In this document: positions 1 through 7,540 of the stretch, piece after piece
Numbering within the stretch: the stretch's first letter is position 1
Layout: each line of letters opens with the position of its first letter
Assembly: GCA_036377075.1 (NCBI GenBank)
Contig: DASUZB010000088.1
Location: 1-64,000, forward strand
Origin: DASUZB01 sp036377075
GTDB taxonomy: Bacteria > Actinomycetota > CALGFH01
DNA length: 64,000 nucleotides
Reading direction: 5' to 3'
Made by a program: the position numbers and the translations under genes
Notes under the pieces: model-generated
What the model saw: only the letters and a program-made list of their open reading frames with translations
The model's database searches: none
Told to the model about the DNA's origin: nothing

Positions 1-43
1 CGCCCTGGTAGGCCAGGACGCCGACCGTGGGTGCGTCGCCCAT
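1..43 (-). CDS. pdxT: PdxT, glutaminase subunit of PLP synthase (5' end only)
   Basis: Only the first 14 codons lie in the window, reading MGDAPTVGVLAYQG. This matches the beta-strand that opens PdxT proteins (usually VGVLALQG). PdxT hydrolyses glutamine and channels ammonia to PdxS in the cytoplasmic pyridoxal 5'-phosphate synthase. The ATG lies 4 bases after the pdxS stop, the usual pdxST operon layout. The identification rests on this short N-terminus and on the pdxS neighbour. Confidence 0.8.
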   Translation of the reverse strand, partial: MGDAPTVGVLAYQG

Positions 44-47
44 GCGG

Positions 48-938
48 CTACCAGCCGCGGTCGGCCAGCCGCTCGCCCTCGGGCACGGCGGCGATCCCGA
101 CCATCGGCTCGCCGAGCCCGCGCGACACCTTGGCCCCGATCTCCGGGTCGCGGAAGAAGGTGGTCGCCTCCACGATCGCCCGGGCCCGCCGGGCCGGGTC
201 GCCGGACTTGAAGATGCCCGAGCCGACGAACACCCCTTCGGCGCCCAGCTGCATCATCAGGGCGGCGTCGGCCGGGGTGGCGATGCCGCCGGCGGTGAAC
301 AGCACCACCGGCAGGCGGCCCTCGGCGGCGACCTCGGCGACCAGCTCGTAGGGGGCGGCCAGCTCCTTGGCGGCCGCGAACAGCTCGTCGCCGCGGAGCC
401 CGTGCAGGCGGTTGATGCCGCCGGCGATGGCGCGCATGTGGCGCACGGCCTCGATCACGTTGCCGGTGCCGGCCTCGCCCTTGGAGCGGATCATGGCCGC
501 GCCCTCGGAGATCCGGCGCAGGGCCTCGCCGAGGTTGGTCGCCCCGCACACGAACGGCACCGTGAACCGCCACTTGTCGACGTGGTGCTCCTCGTCGGCC
601 GGGGAGAGCACCTCGGACTCGTCGACGTAGTCGACCCCGAGCGCCTCGAGCACCTGCGCCTCGACGAAGTGGCCGATGCGGGCCTTGGCCATCACCGGGA
701 TGCTGACCGCGTGCATGATCTGCTCGATCAGCGCCGGGTCGCTCATGCGCGCGACGCCGCCCTGGGCACGGATGTCGGCCGGGACCCGTTCCAGCGCCAT
801 CACCGCGACGGCCCCGGCGTCCTCGGCGATCTTGGCGTGCTCGGCGGTGACGACGTCCATGATGACGCCGCCCTTGAGCATCTCTGCCAGGCCGCGCTTG
901 ACCCGGCCCGTCCCGGTGGCGTGGTTCGTCGCGCTCAT
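48..938 (-). CDS. pdxS: PdxS, pyridoxal 5'-phosphate synthase lyase subunit
   Basis: The product is 296 residues, the normal PdxS length. PdxS condenses ribose 5-phosphate, glyceraldehyde 3-phosphate and ammonia into PLP in a cytoplasmic dodecamer fed by PdxT. Visible family signatures are GGVIMDVV near the N-terminus, the active-site lysine segment MAKARIGHFVEAQ, and the second lysine/phosphate loop SKGEAGTGN. The ATG at 938 has a GGAGGAG ribosome site 8 bases upstream. A promoter-like pair sits about 100 bases upstream (1032-1061). pdxT follows after 4 bases, so the two are an operon. In actinobacteria these genes lie downstream of pimA, as here, although two protease genes intervene. Confidence 0.97.
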   Translation of the reverse strand: MSATNHATGTGRVKRGLAEMLKGGVIMDVVTAEHAKIAEDAGAVAVMALERVPADIRAQGGVARMSDPALIEQIMHAVSIPVMAKARIGHFVEAQVLEALGVDYVDESEVLSPADEEHHVDKWRFTVPFVCGATNLGEALRRISEGAAMIRSKGEAGTGNVIEAVRHMRAIAGGINRLHGLRGDELFAAAKELAAPYELVAEVAAEGRLPVVLFTAGGIATPADAALMMQLGAEGVFVGSGIFKSGDPARRARAIVEATTFFRDPEIGAKVSRGLGEPMVGIAAVPEGERLADRGW

Positions 939-1031
939 GCGAAGCTGCTCCTCCGCCCCGCCGGGCGCGGCGGCGCCGTCAGGGCATCACGTCAAGGTTT
1001 TCCGTGCTCAGGGGTGTTCTCCTGGCGTTTC

Positions 1032-1061
1032 AGGCTACGCCAAGGCGACCTGGGCCTTCAA
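1032..1061 (-). promoter_or_regulatory. Promoter candidate for pdxST
   Basis: Reading the minus strand, TTGAAG (1056-1061) and TAGCCT (1032-1037) are separated by 18 bases, a good match to the primary-sigma pattern of actinobacteria. Transcription would start near 1025 and give a leader of about 85 bases before the pdxS ATG. This is a pattern match only. Confidence 0.5.
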
Positions 1062-1070
1062 CGCACGACC

Positions 1071-1090
1071 GCGGGGGGCTCCGCCCCCGC
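1071..1090 (-). terminator. GC-only hairpin downstream of the subtilisin gene
   Basis: A 7-bp stem (GCGGGGG at 1071-1077 with CCCCCGC at 1084-1090) encloses a 6-base loop. It is the second of two stable hairpins between the protease stop and the pdxS promoter. There is no T-run, as is common for terminators in high-GC actinobacteria. Confidence 0.4.
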
Positions 1091-1110
1091 ATACCCCCGA
1101 AACCCGAACG

Positions 1111-1140
1111 CCGGGGGGGAGCCGTTGGGCTCCCCCCGGG
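1111..1140 (-). terminator. Strong hairpin, probable terminator of the subtilisin gene
   Basis: A stem of 10 contiguous base pairs, plus 2 more beyond one mismatch, closes a GTTG loop just past the protease stop codon at 1165. The arms contain the GGGGGAGC/GCTCCCCC core that recurs in the hairpin at 3064-3087. No U-tract follows. Confidence 0.55.
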
Positions 1141-1164
1141 TGAGCAACCTCTACGACACAGCAG

Positions 1165-2850
1165 CTACAGCACGGCTGCCAGGGCGTCGACCACGCCGAA
1201 GCCGTAGAAGCCGTTGTGCTCGAGGGTGCCCTCGCACAGGGCGTTGAACGACGGGTCGCGGCCCTCGCTGGTGTAGGTCTGCAGCGGCGGGGTCGGGCAG
1301 GGGGTGTCCTCGGCGGTCGCCTCGAGGATCCGCTCGGTTGTGGCGGGGTTCAGGGTGAGGCCTCCGTGGCGCGTGTCGCGGTGGCCGTGCGCGCTGACCA
1401 CCAGCGCCGCGACCCCGGCGGCGTGCGGCGAGGCCATCGAGGTGCCCTGCAGGTACTGGTAGTAGGCGCAGACGCTGCCCTTGCAGTCACGCACCACGTC
1501 GGGGATGGTCGGCACCCCGTTGGGGTCGAGGAACGGCGCGACCACGTCCTTCGGCGCGGTCGAGAGGATCTCGTTCTCCACCACCCGGAACTGCGGGCTG
1601 CCGAAGAAGTCGCGGAACCATCCGCCAGGGGCGGAGACGTCGGCGCCCTCGATGCCGTAGGTGGAGTAGTCGGCCTTGCGCCCGCTTGGCCCCAGCGCGG
1701 TCGTCGAGATGACGCCGTTGGTCTCGGTCGGCACGTCGATGCAGGAGTTGTCGACCGTGCGGGTCTTGGCGGTGCCGGGCGGGAAGTCGGGGCTGGTGGT
1801 GTCGGTGGTCGGCTTGCCGAGGTCGATGTGCTCGTTGCCGTAGGCGGCCACGAAGGTGACGCCTCGGGCGCGGGCGAAGTCCACCGCCAGCTGGGTGGCG
1901 GCGATGATGGTGCGCTGCTCGATCTGCTCCTGCGGCGAGTCGGCCGGGTTGGCGGCGCAGTTGAACAGCCACGGGTCGGTGAAGAAGCTCATGTTCACCA
2001 CGTCGATGCCGACCTGGCCGGCGTAGACCATGGCGTTGATGGTGGCGTCGAGGAAGAAGAAGCCGGAGTCCTGGCCCGCGCGGATGTTGACGAGGCCGAC
2101 GTCGGGGGCCACGCCGGAGACGCCGAGGCCGTTGATGGCCGCGCCGATGATCCCGGCGACGTGGGTGCCGTGCCCGTCCTCGTCCACGTCCGCCGGGTCG
2201 TTGCAGGAGTGGTCGGGCTCGTCCTCGCAGGGGCCGTCGATCAGCGGGATGTCGGTGGTGAAGTTGCGGCTCAGCCTGCGGTTGAAGTTGCGGGCGAGGT
2301 CAGGGTGGCTGCCGTCGATGCCGGTGTCCATGACCCCCACCAGCACCCGGTGGCTCCCCTTGTCGATCCGGTAGGAGCCGCTGGTGGTCGCGTTGACCAT
2401 GCGCATGCCCCACTGCAGGTGCGCCAGGGGCTCGGCGTCCTTGACGGCGGCGGCGTCCTTGACGAGCTTGCCCTTGGCCTGGCCGCGGGCCTCCTTCTCG
2501 ACGTCGAGGGACTTGCGCGACAGGTGCGGCACCGCGCCGATGGCGCGGTTGCGGGCGGCGCCGGCCACGCCGGCCTTGCCGCTGACCGCGGCGATGAAGT
2601 CGGCCCGGTCGCTGCGCACCGTGGCCATGCCGATGGCGCTGTTCTCGTGCAGCACCGTGCCGCCGGCGGCCTTGATCGCGGCCTTGGCGGCCCCGGCGGC
2701 GGCGGTGCTCTTGTAGAGCACCACGTACTCGCCGGTGGCGGACTGCAGGTTGGCCTGTTGGGTGGAGGTGGTCTGGGCGCCGGCTCCGACCGGGACGGCG
2801 AGTGCGCCGGCGACGGTGGCGGCCAGCGCGCATAGCAGGAGTCTCCGCAC
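1165..2850 (-). CDS. Secreted subtilisin-family (S8) serine protease
   Basis: A 561-residue exported endopeptidase. A signal peptide covers about residues 1-26 (MRRLLL start, AGAQT cleavage region). An inhibitor-I9-like propeptide follows (EYVVLYKS..., about 40-110). The S8 catalytic domain shows the full triad: Asp about 175 in GVMDTGIDGSHPDL, His about 227 in GHGTHVAGI, and Ser in GTSMASPHAAG near residue 475. An insertion with several Cys (PCEDEPDHSCNDP, and VPTETNG near SCID) suggests disulphides and an extracellular site. It sits between pimA-side genes and pdxST but has its own promoter candidate and terminator hairpins, so it is probably monocistronic. The substrate is unknown. Confidence 0.93.
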   Translation of the reverse strand: MRRLLLCALAATVAGALAVPVGAGAQTTSTQQANLQSATGEYVVLYKSTAAAGAAKAAIKAAGGTVLHENSAIGMATVRSDRADFIAAVSGKAGVAGAARNRAIGAVPHLSRKSLDVEKEARGQAKGKLVKDAAAVKDAEPLAHLQWGMRMVNATTSGSYRIDKGSHRVLVGVMDTGIDGSHPDLARNFNRRLSRNFTTDIPLIDGPCEDEPDHSCNDPADVDEDGHGTHVAGIIGAAINGLGVSGVAPDVGLVNIRAGQDSGFFFLDATINAMVYAGQVGIDVVNMSFFTDPWLFNCAANPADSPQEQIEQRTIIAATQLAVDFARARGVTFVAAYGNEHIDLGKPTTDTTSPDFPPGTAKTRTVDNSCIDVPTETNGVISTTALGPSGRKADYSTYGIEGADVSAPGGWFRDFFGSPQFRVVENEILSTAPKDVVAPFLDPNGVPTIPDVVRDCKGSVCAYYQYLQGTSMASPHAAGVAALVVSAHGHRDTRHGGLTLNPATTERILEATAEDTPCPTPPLQTYTSEGRDPSFNALCEGTLEHNGFYGFGVVDALAAVL

Positions 2851-2875
2851 GGGCGTCTCCCCCTGGGGGTCTCGT

Positions 2876-2899
2876 CCCGGGCGCGCCGCTGCGCCCGGG
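2876..2899 (-). other. Nine-base-pair GC hairpin in the subtilisin leader
   Basis: CCCGGGCGC (2876-2884) is perfectly complementary to GCGCCCGGG (2891-2899) across a 6-base loop. If transcription starts about 7 bases past the -10 at 2910-2915, this hairpin forms almost at the 5' end of the mRNA, 25 bases before the start codon. It could protect the mRNA or control translation. Confidence 0.5.
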
Positions 2900-2909
2900 T
2901 TGCCGGCGG

Positions 2910-2938
2910 AGCATACGAACCGGACGATTCCGCGTCCA
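2910..2938 (-). promoter_or_regulatory. Promoter candidate for the subtilisin gene
   Basis: On the minus strand TGGACG (2933-2938) and TATGCT (2910-2915) are separated by 17 bases. Each hexamer differs little from the primary-sigma consensus. It lies 60 bases upstream of the start codon. Confidence 0.45.
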
Positions 2939-3063
2939 GATCAGATTGATCCGTTTCGCCTCATCGCAAATGAGCCGACCACCCATAGCCCAGCAGGATC
3001 CCGCCGCAGCAACCCGGGGCCCAAGCAGGGATCCCGCCGCAGAACCCGATGGGGGGGTCCGGT

Positions 3064-3087
3064 GGGGGAGCTGTCTCGGGCTCCCCC
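3064..3087 (-). terminator. Hairpin downstream of the M48-like gene
   Basis: GGGGGAGC (3064-3071) pairs perfectly with GCTCCCCC (3080-3087) across an 8-base loop, just past the stop codon at 3097. It shares its arm sequence with the hairpin at 1111-1140. It is a probable GC-rich terminator without a U-tract. Confidence 0.5.
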
Positions 3088-3096
3088 CCGGATCGA

Positions 3097-3990
3097 TCAG
3101 AGCTCGCGCAGGGCGTCGACGCGCTCGTCGAGCGGGGGGTGGGTGGGCGGCGTCCCGGGGATGGCGGGCTCGGGCGCGACCGTCCAGAGGTGGTCGAGGC
3201 CGGGGCGGCCGGGCAGCGGGCCGGCGGTCGCGGTGAGCTTGCGCAGGGCGCTCGCCAGGCCGGGCGGGTAGCGGGTGAGGTAGGCGGCGCTCTGGTCGGC
3301 GTCGAGCAGGCGCCTGGGCTGGGCGCCGAGCCGCAGCAGCGGCGGCGCCAGCGGCGCGAGCAGCGCCGCCGCGGCGGCCCGGGCACCCCCGCCGCCGCGC
3401 TCGCGCAGCAGGCCCGGCAGCCCGCCGAGGACCACCGTGGCGCTGGCGAGGCGGGCGCCGCGGCTGCGGATGTGGGCCAGCTCGTGGGCGACGACGCCTT
3501 CCAGCTCGACCCGGTTGAGCACGTCGAGCAGGCCGCCGGTCACCACGATCGCGCTGTGGGCGGGGTCGCGGCCGACGGCGAAGGCGTTGGCGGTGGCGCT
3601 GTCGACCAGGTACAGCCTCGGGACCGGCAGCCCGGCCTTCTGGCAGAGGCCCTCGGCGAGGTTGTGGAGGCGTGGCTGGCGCTCCGGGTCGGACAGGCTG
3701 GCGGCGACCCGCTGCAGCGCGAGCTGCTCCCCGAGGCCGGGTACCAGGTTGGTGAGCAGCACCGCGGCGGCCAGCCCCACGCCGAGGCCGATGCCCGGCC
3801 AGGCGGCGCCGCCACCGGCGAGCAGCGCCAGCAGCACGCCGAGCAGCAGCCCGAGTAGCGCGAGCACGGTCGTGACCAGCAGTACCTGCAGCAGCCAGGC
3901 GCGGCGGTTGCGCTGCACCTGCTCGGCGACCAGCAGGGCGGGCGGCGAGCTGGACGCCATCGGCATGGCGGTGGTCGTGGCCGGGAGCAT
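3097..3990 (-). CDS. M48-family membrane metalloprotease-like protein
   Basis: A 297-residue protein with two membrane helices (about 32-57 and 62-85), followed by an M48/HtpX-like domain. The zinc motif HELAH is at about 169-173, preceded by the typical YLVDS.TANAFAVG segment. M48 enzymes degrade or process membrane proteins at the cytoplasmic face. The third zinc ligand, normally the Glu of an E-x-x-A-D motif, appears to be Leu (RRLLDADQSAAYLT), so the active site is incomplete by eye. The ATG at 3990 overlaps the stop of the upstream membrane gene (TGATG), indicating translational coupling. Upstream in-frame ATGs would run into that gene and were not used. Confidence 0.8.
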   Translation of the reverse strand: MLPATTTAMPMASSSPPALLVAEQVQRNRRAWLLQVLLVTTVLALLGLLLGVLLALLAGGGAAWPGIGLGVGLAAAVLLTNLVPGLGEQLALQRVAASLSDPERQPRLHNLAEGLCQKAGLPVPRLYLVDSATANAFAVGRDPAHSAIVVTGGLLDVLNRVELEGVVAHELAHIRSRGARLASATVVLGGLPGLLRERGGGGARAAAAALLAPLAPPLLRLGAQPRRLLDADQSAAYLTRYPPGLASALRKLTATAGPLPGRPGLDHLWTVAPEPAIPGTPPTHPPLDERVDALREL

Positions 3991-4442
3991 CAGGGCAGCA
4001 GGAAGGCGCCGACCCAGACCCCGAAGACCATGCAGCCGACCAGCAGCGCGACCGGGGTGAGGCTGCCGTAGCGGCGCCCGGCGAGGCCCGGCTCGCCCTC
4101 GTCGCCGGCGCGGACGTTGCGGTTGACCTTGCCGAGCAGGGGCAGCACGAGGGCCAGCAGCACCCCGTGGGCGATGCCGATCAGCGCCCCCCAGCCGACG
4201 TAGGTCGCCGAGTGGATCTGCTCGAAGGCGTAGCGGTAGCCGAGGGCGAGGACGGCGCCGAGCACGACCTGGAAGACCACGCCGTAGATGTAGACCATCC
4301 CGGAGGTGTCCCTCGCCAGCAGGCCGCCCTCGAAGCGGAGCAGGTCGAGCCTGGTCAATCCCAGGCCGAGGAAGCCCGCGTACACGGTCGCCATCACGAT
4401 CGCCCCGACGATCCCGCCCCACAGGGCCGCTGCCACGTCCAC
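3990..4442 (-). CDS. Four-helix integral membrane protein, unknown function
   Basis: A 150-residue hydrophobic protein with about four predicted membrane segments (near residues 6-28, 50-70, 80-102 and 130-150), a polar loop LGKVNRNVRAGDEGEPG before the last helix, and no catalytic motif I recognise. It overlaps the start of the M48-like gene by one base, so the two are probably co-translated and may work together. The ATG at 4442 lies 60 bases after the pimA stop on the same strand, so it may be the distal part of the PI-mannoside operon. I do not recognise the family. Confidence 0.75.
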   Translation of the reverse strand: MDVAAALWGGIVGAIVMATVYAGFLGLGLTRLDLLRFEGGLLARDTSGMVYIYGVVFQVVLGAVLALGYRYAFEQIHSATYVGWGALIGIAHGVLLALVLPLLGKVNRNVRAGDEGEPGLAGRRYGSLTPVALLVGCMVFGVWVGAFLLP

Positions 4443-4502
4443 TCCGACTTCCTCCTGGATTCAGATCTCGACGGCCGCGAGTCTACCCCGACCGCCCGGC
4501 GC

Positions 4503-5615
4503 TCAGCGGCGCTGGCGCGCCGCTTCTTCGTAGACGGCGGCGACGTCCTTGGCGACCACCGGCCAGGCGTAGCGCTCGGCGGAGGCCCGCGCCACCTCGG
4601 CGAGGGCCGCCCGCCGGGCGGGGTTGTCCAGCAGCGAGCCCAGCGCCCGCGCCAGCGCCTCGGGGTCGCGCGGCGGCACCAGCAGCCCCTCGTGGTCGTC
4701 GCGCACCAGGTCACGGTAGCCGCCGATGTCCGAGCAGACCACCGGCAGGCCCATCGCCATCGCCTCCACCAGCACGTAGCCGAAGGACTCGCCGCCGAGC
4801 GACGGCGCGCAGAACAGGTCGGCCGAGGCGTAGTACGAGGGCAGGTCGGCCTGGGGCACCGAGCCGACGAAGACCACGTCGGGCCGCAGCCGCGGCGGCA
4901 CCATCGCCATCGTCTTCTCCTGCTGCCGCTTGTGGTCGCGGCCGACCACCAGCAGGCGCAGGCGCGGGTGCGTCGTCTTCAGGCGCAGGAACGCGCGCAC
5001 CAGGTAGGCGAGGCCCTTGCGGGGCTCGAGGCGGCCGACGAACAGGATCGTCCCCTCGGCGCCGGCGAAGCCGGACAGCGGCTCGTGGTGGGCGTAGAAC
5101 TCGGCGCCGATGCCGTTGGGCACCACCGTCATGGCGCCGGCGAAGTGCCGCTGCCAGGTGTCGCGCGCCGCCGCCGAGACGGCGATCCGGGCGGCCAGCC
5201 GCTCCCAGGCGCGGCGCAGCAGCGGGCTGCCGGCGCGCAGGGCGAGCGAGCGGCCCAGGTTGGCGTGGAAGGTCCCCACCACCGGCACGTCCGCCTGCAC
5301 CACGCCGAGCAGCCCGACGCTCGGCGACAGGGGCTCGTGCACGTGCAGCAGGTCGTAGTGGCCGGCGGCGAGGGCGTGGCGGACCCGCAGCGCCGCCCGC
5401 GGCCCGAACGCGATGCGGGCGACCGAGCCGTTGTAGGGCACCGGCAGCGAGCCGCCGAGGCCGACGAGGTGCTCGTCGGCCACTGGCCGCTCGGCGGGCG
5501 CGAGCACGTCCACCTGGTGGCCGAGGCCGCGCAGCTCCGCGGCGAGGCCGCGGACGTGGGCGCCGACCCCGCCAGGCACGGTCCACTCGTAGGGGCAGAC
5601 GATCCCGATCCGCAT
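4503..5615 (-). CDS. pimA: PimA-type phosphatidylinositol alpha-mannosyltransferase (GT4)
   Basis: A 370-residue GT-B glycosyltransferase. It opens MRIGIVCPYEWTVPGGVGAHV, the PimA N-terminus with the nucleotide-sugar glycine loop. The C-terminal Rossmann half carries the GT4 EX7E motif (ESFGYVLVEAMAMG). PimA transfers mannose from GDP-mannose to phosphatidylinositol at the inner leaflet, the first step of PIM and lipoglycan synthesis. An upstream ATG at 5642 exists, but the one at 5615 matches the family start and lies 10 bases after patA. Gene order pgsA-patA-pimA is the conserved actinobacterial operon, which supports the assignment over a generic GT4. Confidence 0.9.
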   Translation of the reverse strand: MRIGIVCPYEWTVPGGVGAHVRGLAAELRGLGHQVDVLAPAERPVADEHLVGLGGSLPVPYNGSVARIAFGPRAALRVRHALAAGHYDLLHVHEPLSPSVGLLGVVQADVPVVGTFHANLGRSLALRAGSPLLRRAWERLAARIAVSAAARDTWQRHFAGAMTVVPNGIGAEFYAHHEPLSGFAGAEGTILFVGRLEPRKGLAYLVRAFLRLKTTHPRLRLLVVGRDHKRQQEKTMAMVPPRLRPDVVFVGSVPQADLPSYYASADLFCAPSLGGESFGYVLVEAMAMGLPVVCSDIGGYRDLVRDDHEGLLVPPRDPEALARALGSLLDNPARRAALAEVARASAERYAWPVVAKDVAAVYEEAARQRR

Positions 5616-5625
5616 CGCCGGCCCG

Positions 5626-6657
5626 TCAGGAGGTGGTCGCACGGTCCGCCGGCGGCACTGACGGCTCGCCCGCCGTCACTTGCGGGTCGCTCTCCTCGCG
5701 GAGGAGCGGACGGGGCTGGGACCACCGGCGCGAGTCGCCTGCCGTACCGTGAGGGTCGTCCTCCCTGCGGGGCATCCGGCGCCAGTAGCGGCTGAGCACG
5801 TGCCACTGCTCGGGGGCGCGCGCGATCAGCTGCTCGAACTCGGCCGCGAGGCGGCGGGTGAGCTCGATCGCGTCGGCGCGCGCGTCACCGCTCGGCGTGG
5901 CCTCCAGCGGCGGCTTGCACACCGCCAGCCAGTGGCCCCGGCGGCCCTGGTAGACGGCGCACGGCAGCACCAGCGCGCCGGTCTTGAGGGCGAGCGACGC
6001 CGGGCCGCCCGGCAGCGTGGTCGGCGCGCCGAACATGGTCACCGGCAGGCCGCCGCCGGTGAGGTCGCGGTCGCAGACCAGCAGGGCGAGGCGGCCGGCG
6101 CGCAGCACCCTGAGGATCCCCCGCAGCGTCTCGGAGCCGTCCTCGAGCGGCAGGATCTCGATGCCGAGGGCGCGCCGGTAGGCGGCGAAGCGCTCGAACA
6201 GCTCGGGCGGGCGCAGCCGCTCCACCACCGCCGAGGCCGGGTACCCGGAGGCGCCCAGCCAGGCGGCGCCGAAGTCCCAGTTGCCGATGTGCGGGGCGGC
6301 GAAGATCACCCCGCGGCCGGCGGCGAGGGCGGCGTCGAGGTGCTCGCGGCCCTCGAAGTCCATGCGCGCGATGACCTCGCCGGGTGGCAGGTCCTCCAGC
6401 CGGAACGCCTCCACCCAGTAGCGCCCGTAGCTGGCGAAGCCGCGCCGCACCGCGCGCTCGACGGTGGCGGCCGGGGCGTCGCGGCCGAGCACGTGGCGCA
6501 GGTTCTCGCGCAGCGCCTCGCGGCGCCGCCGGTCGGCCCGGTACCAGGCGACACCGCCGAGCCGGCCGAGCGCGAACGCCAGCGGCTCGGGGAGGCGGCG
6601 GCAGACTTGCCAGGCGCGCAGCCAGCGGCGGGCGGCGCGCTGGTCGCGCGTTGTCAC
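5626..6657 (-). CDS. patA: Phosphatidylinositol mannoside acyltransferase (PatA-like)
   Basis: A 343-residue member of the LpxL/HtrB-PatA acyltransferase family. PatA transfers palmitate to the 6-position of mannose on PIM1/PIM2 at the membrane. The catalytic HX4D motif is visible as HIGNWD, followed by the usual GAAWL helix. The start is GTG at 6657, overlapping the PIP synthase stop as GTGA, which implies coupling. A longer in-frame reading would run through the whole PIP synthase gene and is not credible. The C-terminal 45 residues, after WRRMPRREDD, are charged and low in complexity. Confidence 0.88.
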   Translation of the reverse strand: MTTRDQRAARRWLRAWQVCRRLPEPLAFALGRLGGVAWYRADRRRREALRENLRHVLGRDAPAATVERAVRRGFASYGRYWVEAFRLEDLPPGEVIARMDFEGREHLDAALAAGRGVIFAAPHIGNWDFGAAWLGASGYPASAVVERLRPPELFERFAAYRRALGIEILPLEDGSETLRGILRVLRAGRLALLVCDRDLTGGGLPVTMFGAPTTLPGGPASLALKTGALVLPCAVYQGRRGHWLAVCKPPLEATPSGDARADAIELTRRLAAEFEQLIARAPEQWHVLSRYWRRMPRREDDPHGTAGDSRRWSQPRPLLREESDPQVTAGEPSVPPADRATTS

Positions 6658-7253
6658 CGACCGATGTCCGGTTCGACGTCGGGCTGCTGCCAGACGCGGG
6701 CGACGCGCTGGACCACGGTGATGGCGGCGGCGACGACCAGCACCCACAGGCCGGCGAGCACCTGGCCGACGAGCAGGGCGATGCCGAGCACCACGACCCG
6801 CTCCGGCCGCTCGGCGATGCCGACGTTGCACTCGTAGCCGAGCGACTCGGCCCGTGCCTTGACGTAGGAGACGATCAGCGACAGCGCCAGGACCAGCGCG
6901 GCCAGCATCGCCACGTTGGGCACGTGGCGGGCGAGGCCGAGCCAGACGATGCCGGCGAGGACCGACGCGTCGGAGACGCGGTCGACCACCGAGTCGAAGA
7001 AGGCGCCACGGCGCGAGTCGCGCCCGGTGGCCTTGGCCACGGCGCCGTCGAGCATGTCCGGCAGGCCGGAGATGAGGCTCAGCAGCCCACCGACGCGCTC
7101 GTGGCCGCTGGCGATCAGCGCGCCCGCTCCGACGCTGCCGGCGAGGCCGAGCGCGGTGAGGCCGTTGGCGGTGAACCCGACCCTGGCGAGCGCGTGGCCG
7201 GCGGGCTCGGTGACGTGTCGGAAGCTGTCGCGCGCTTTGTTCGAGGAGAGCAA
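6654..7253 (-). CDS. pgsA: Phosphatidylinositol phosphate synthase (CDP-alcohol phosphatidyltransferase)
   Basis: A 199-residue, six-helix membrane enzyme that joins inositol 3-phosphate to CDP-diacylglycerol, the committed step of PI and PIM synthesis. The CDP-alcohol signature is present as DMLDGAVAKATGRDSRRGAF followed by FDSVVD, with all four metal-binding aspartates. The arginine of the usual DGxxAR is lysine here. It is the first gene of a three-gene operon with patA (GTGA overlap) and pimA. A promoter pair lies about 70 bases upstream. In many actinobacteria a HIT-family gene precedes it; here that gene is about 50 kb away. Confidence 0.9.
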   Translation of the reverse strand: MLSSNKARDSFRHVTEPAGHALARVGFTANGLTALGLAGSVGAGALIASGHERVGGLLSLISGLPDMLDGAVAKATGRDSRRGAFFDSVVDRVSDASVLAGIVWLGLARHVPNVAMLAALVLALSLIVSYVKARAESLGYECNVGIAERPERVVVLGIALLVGQVLAGLWVLVVAAAITVVQRVARVWQQPDVEPDIGR

Positions 7254-7322
7254 CGGAGATCCTGTCGACAGGTGGGTCGCCTCCGCTGGCGACGGCCCAG
7301 CGTATGGACCGGACGACTGGCG

Positions 7323-7351
7323 AGGCTAGCATGTCCCTTCTACCACCTCAA
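7323..7351 (-). promoter_or_regulatory. Promoter candidate for pgsA-patA-pimA
   Basis: On the minus strand TTGAGG (7346-7351) and TAGCCT (7323-7328) are spaced by 17 bases. The -10 is identical to that proposed for pdxST. Transcription would begin near 7316, about 60 bases before the pgsA ATG. The divergent EF-G-like gene starts 190 bases away. Confidence 0.55.
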
Positions 7352-7540
7352 TTCTCCTCCAATAACGGTTTTGGCGCAGCCGAACGGCGCCTTCGCGGTG
7401 GTAGCATCGCGGACACGTCTCCTGGCCGGAACCTGCGTGGACGGTGCGCGGCCGGGCGGTGAACGCGGCGCCACGACTGGTCCGGGGTGAGCACGACCTC
7501 CCTCGGCGGCAGTTCCCAACATGCAGGGAGGTCAAGAACG

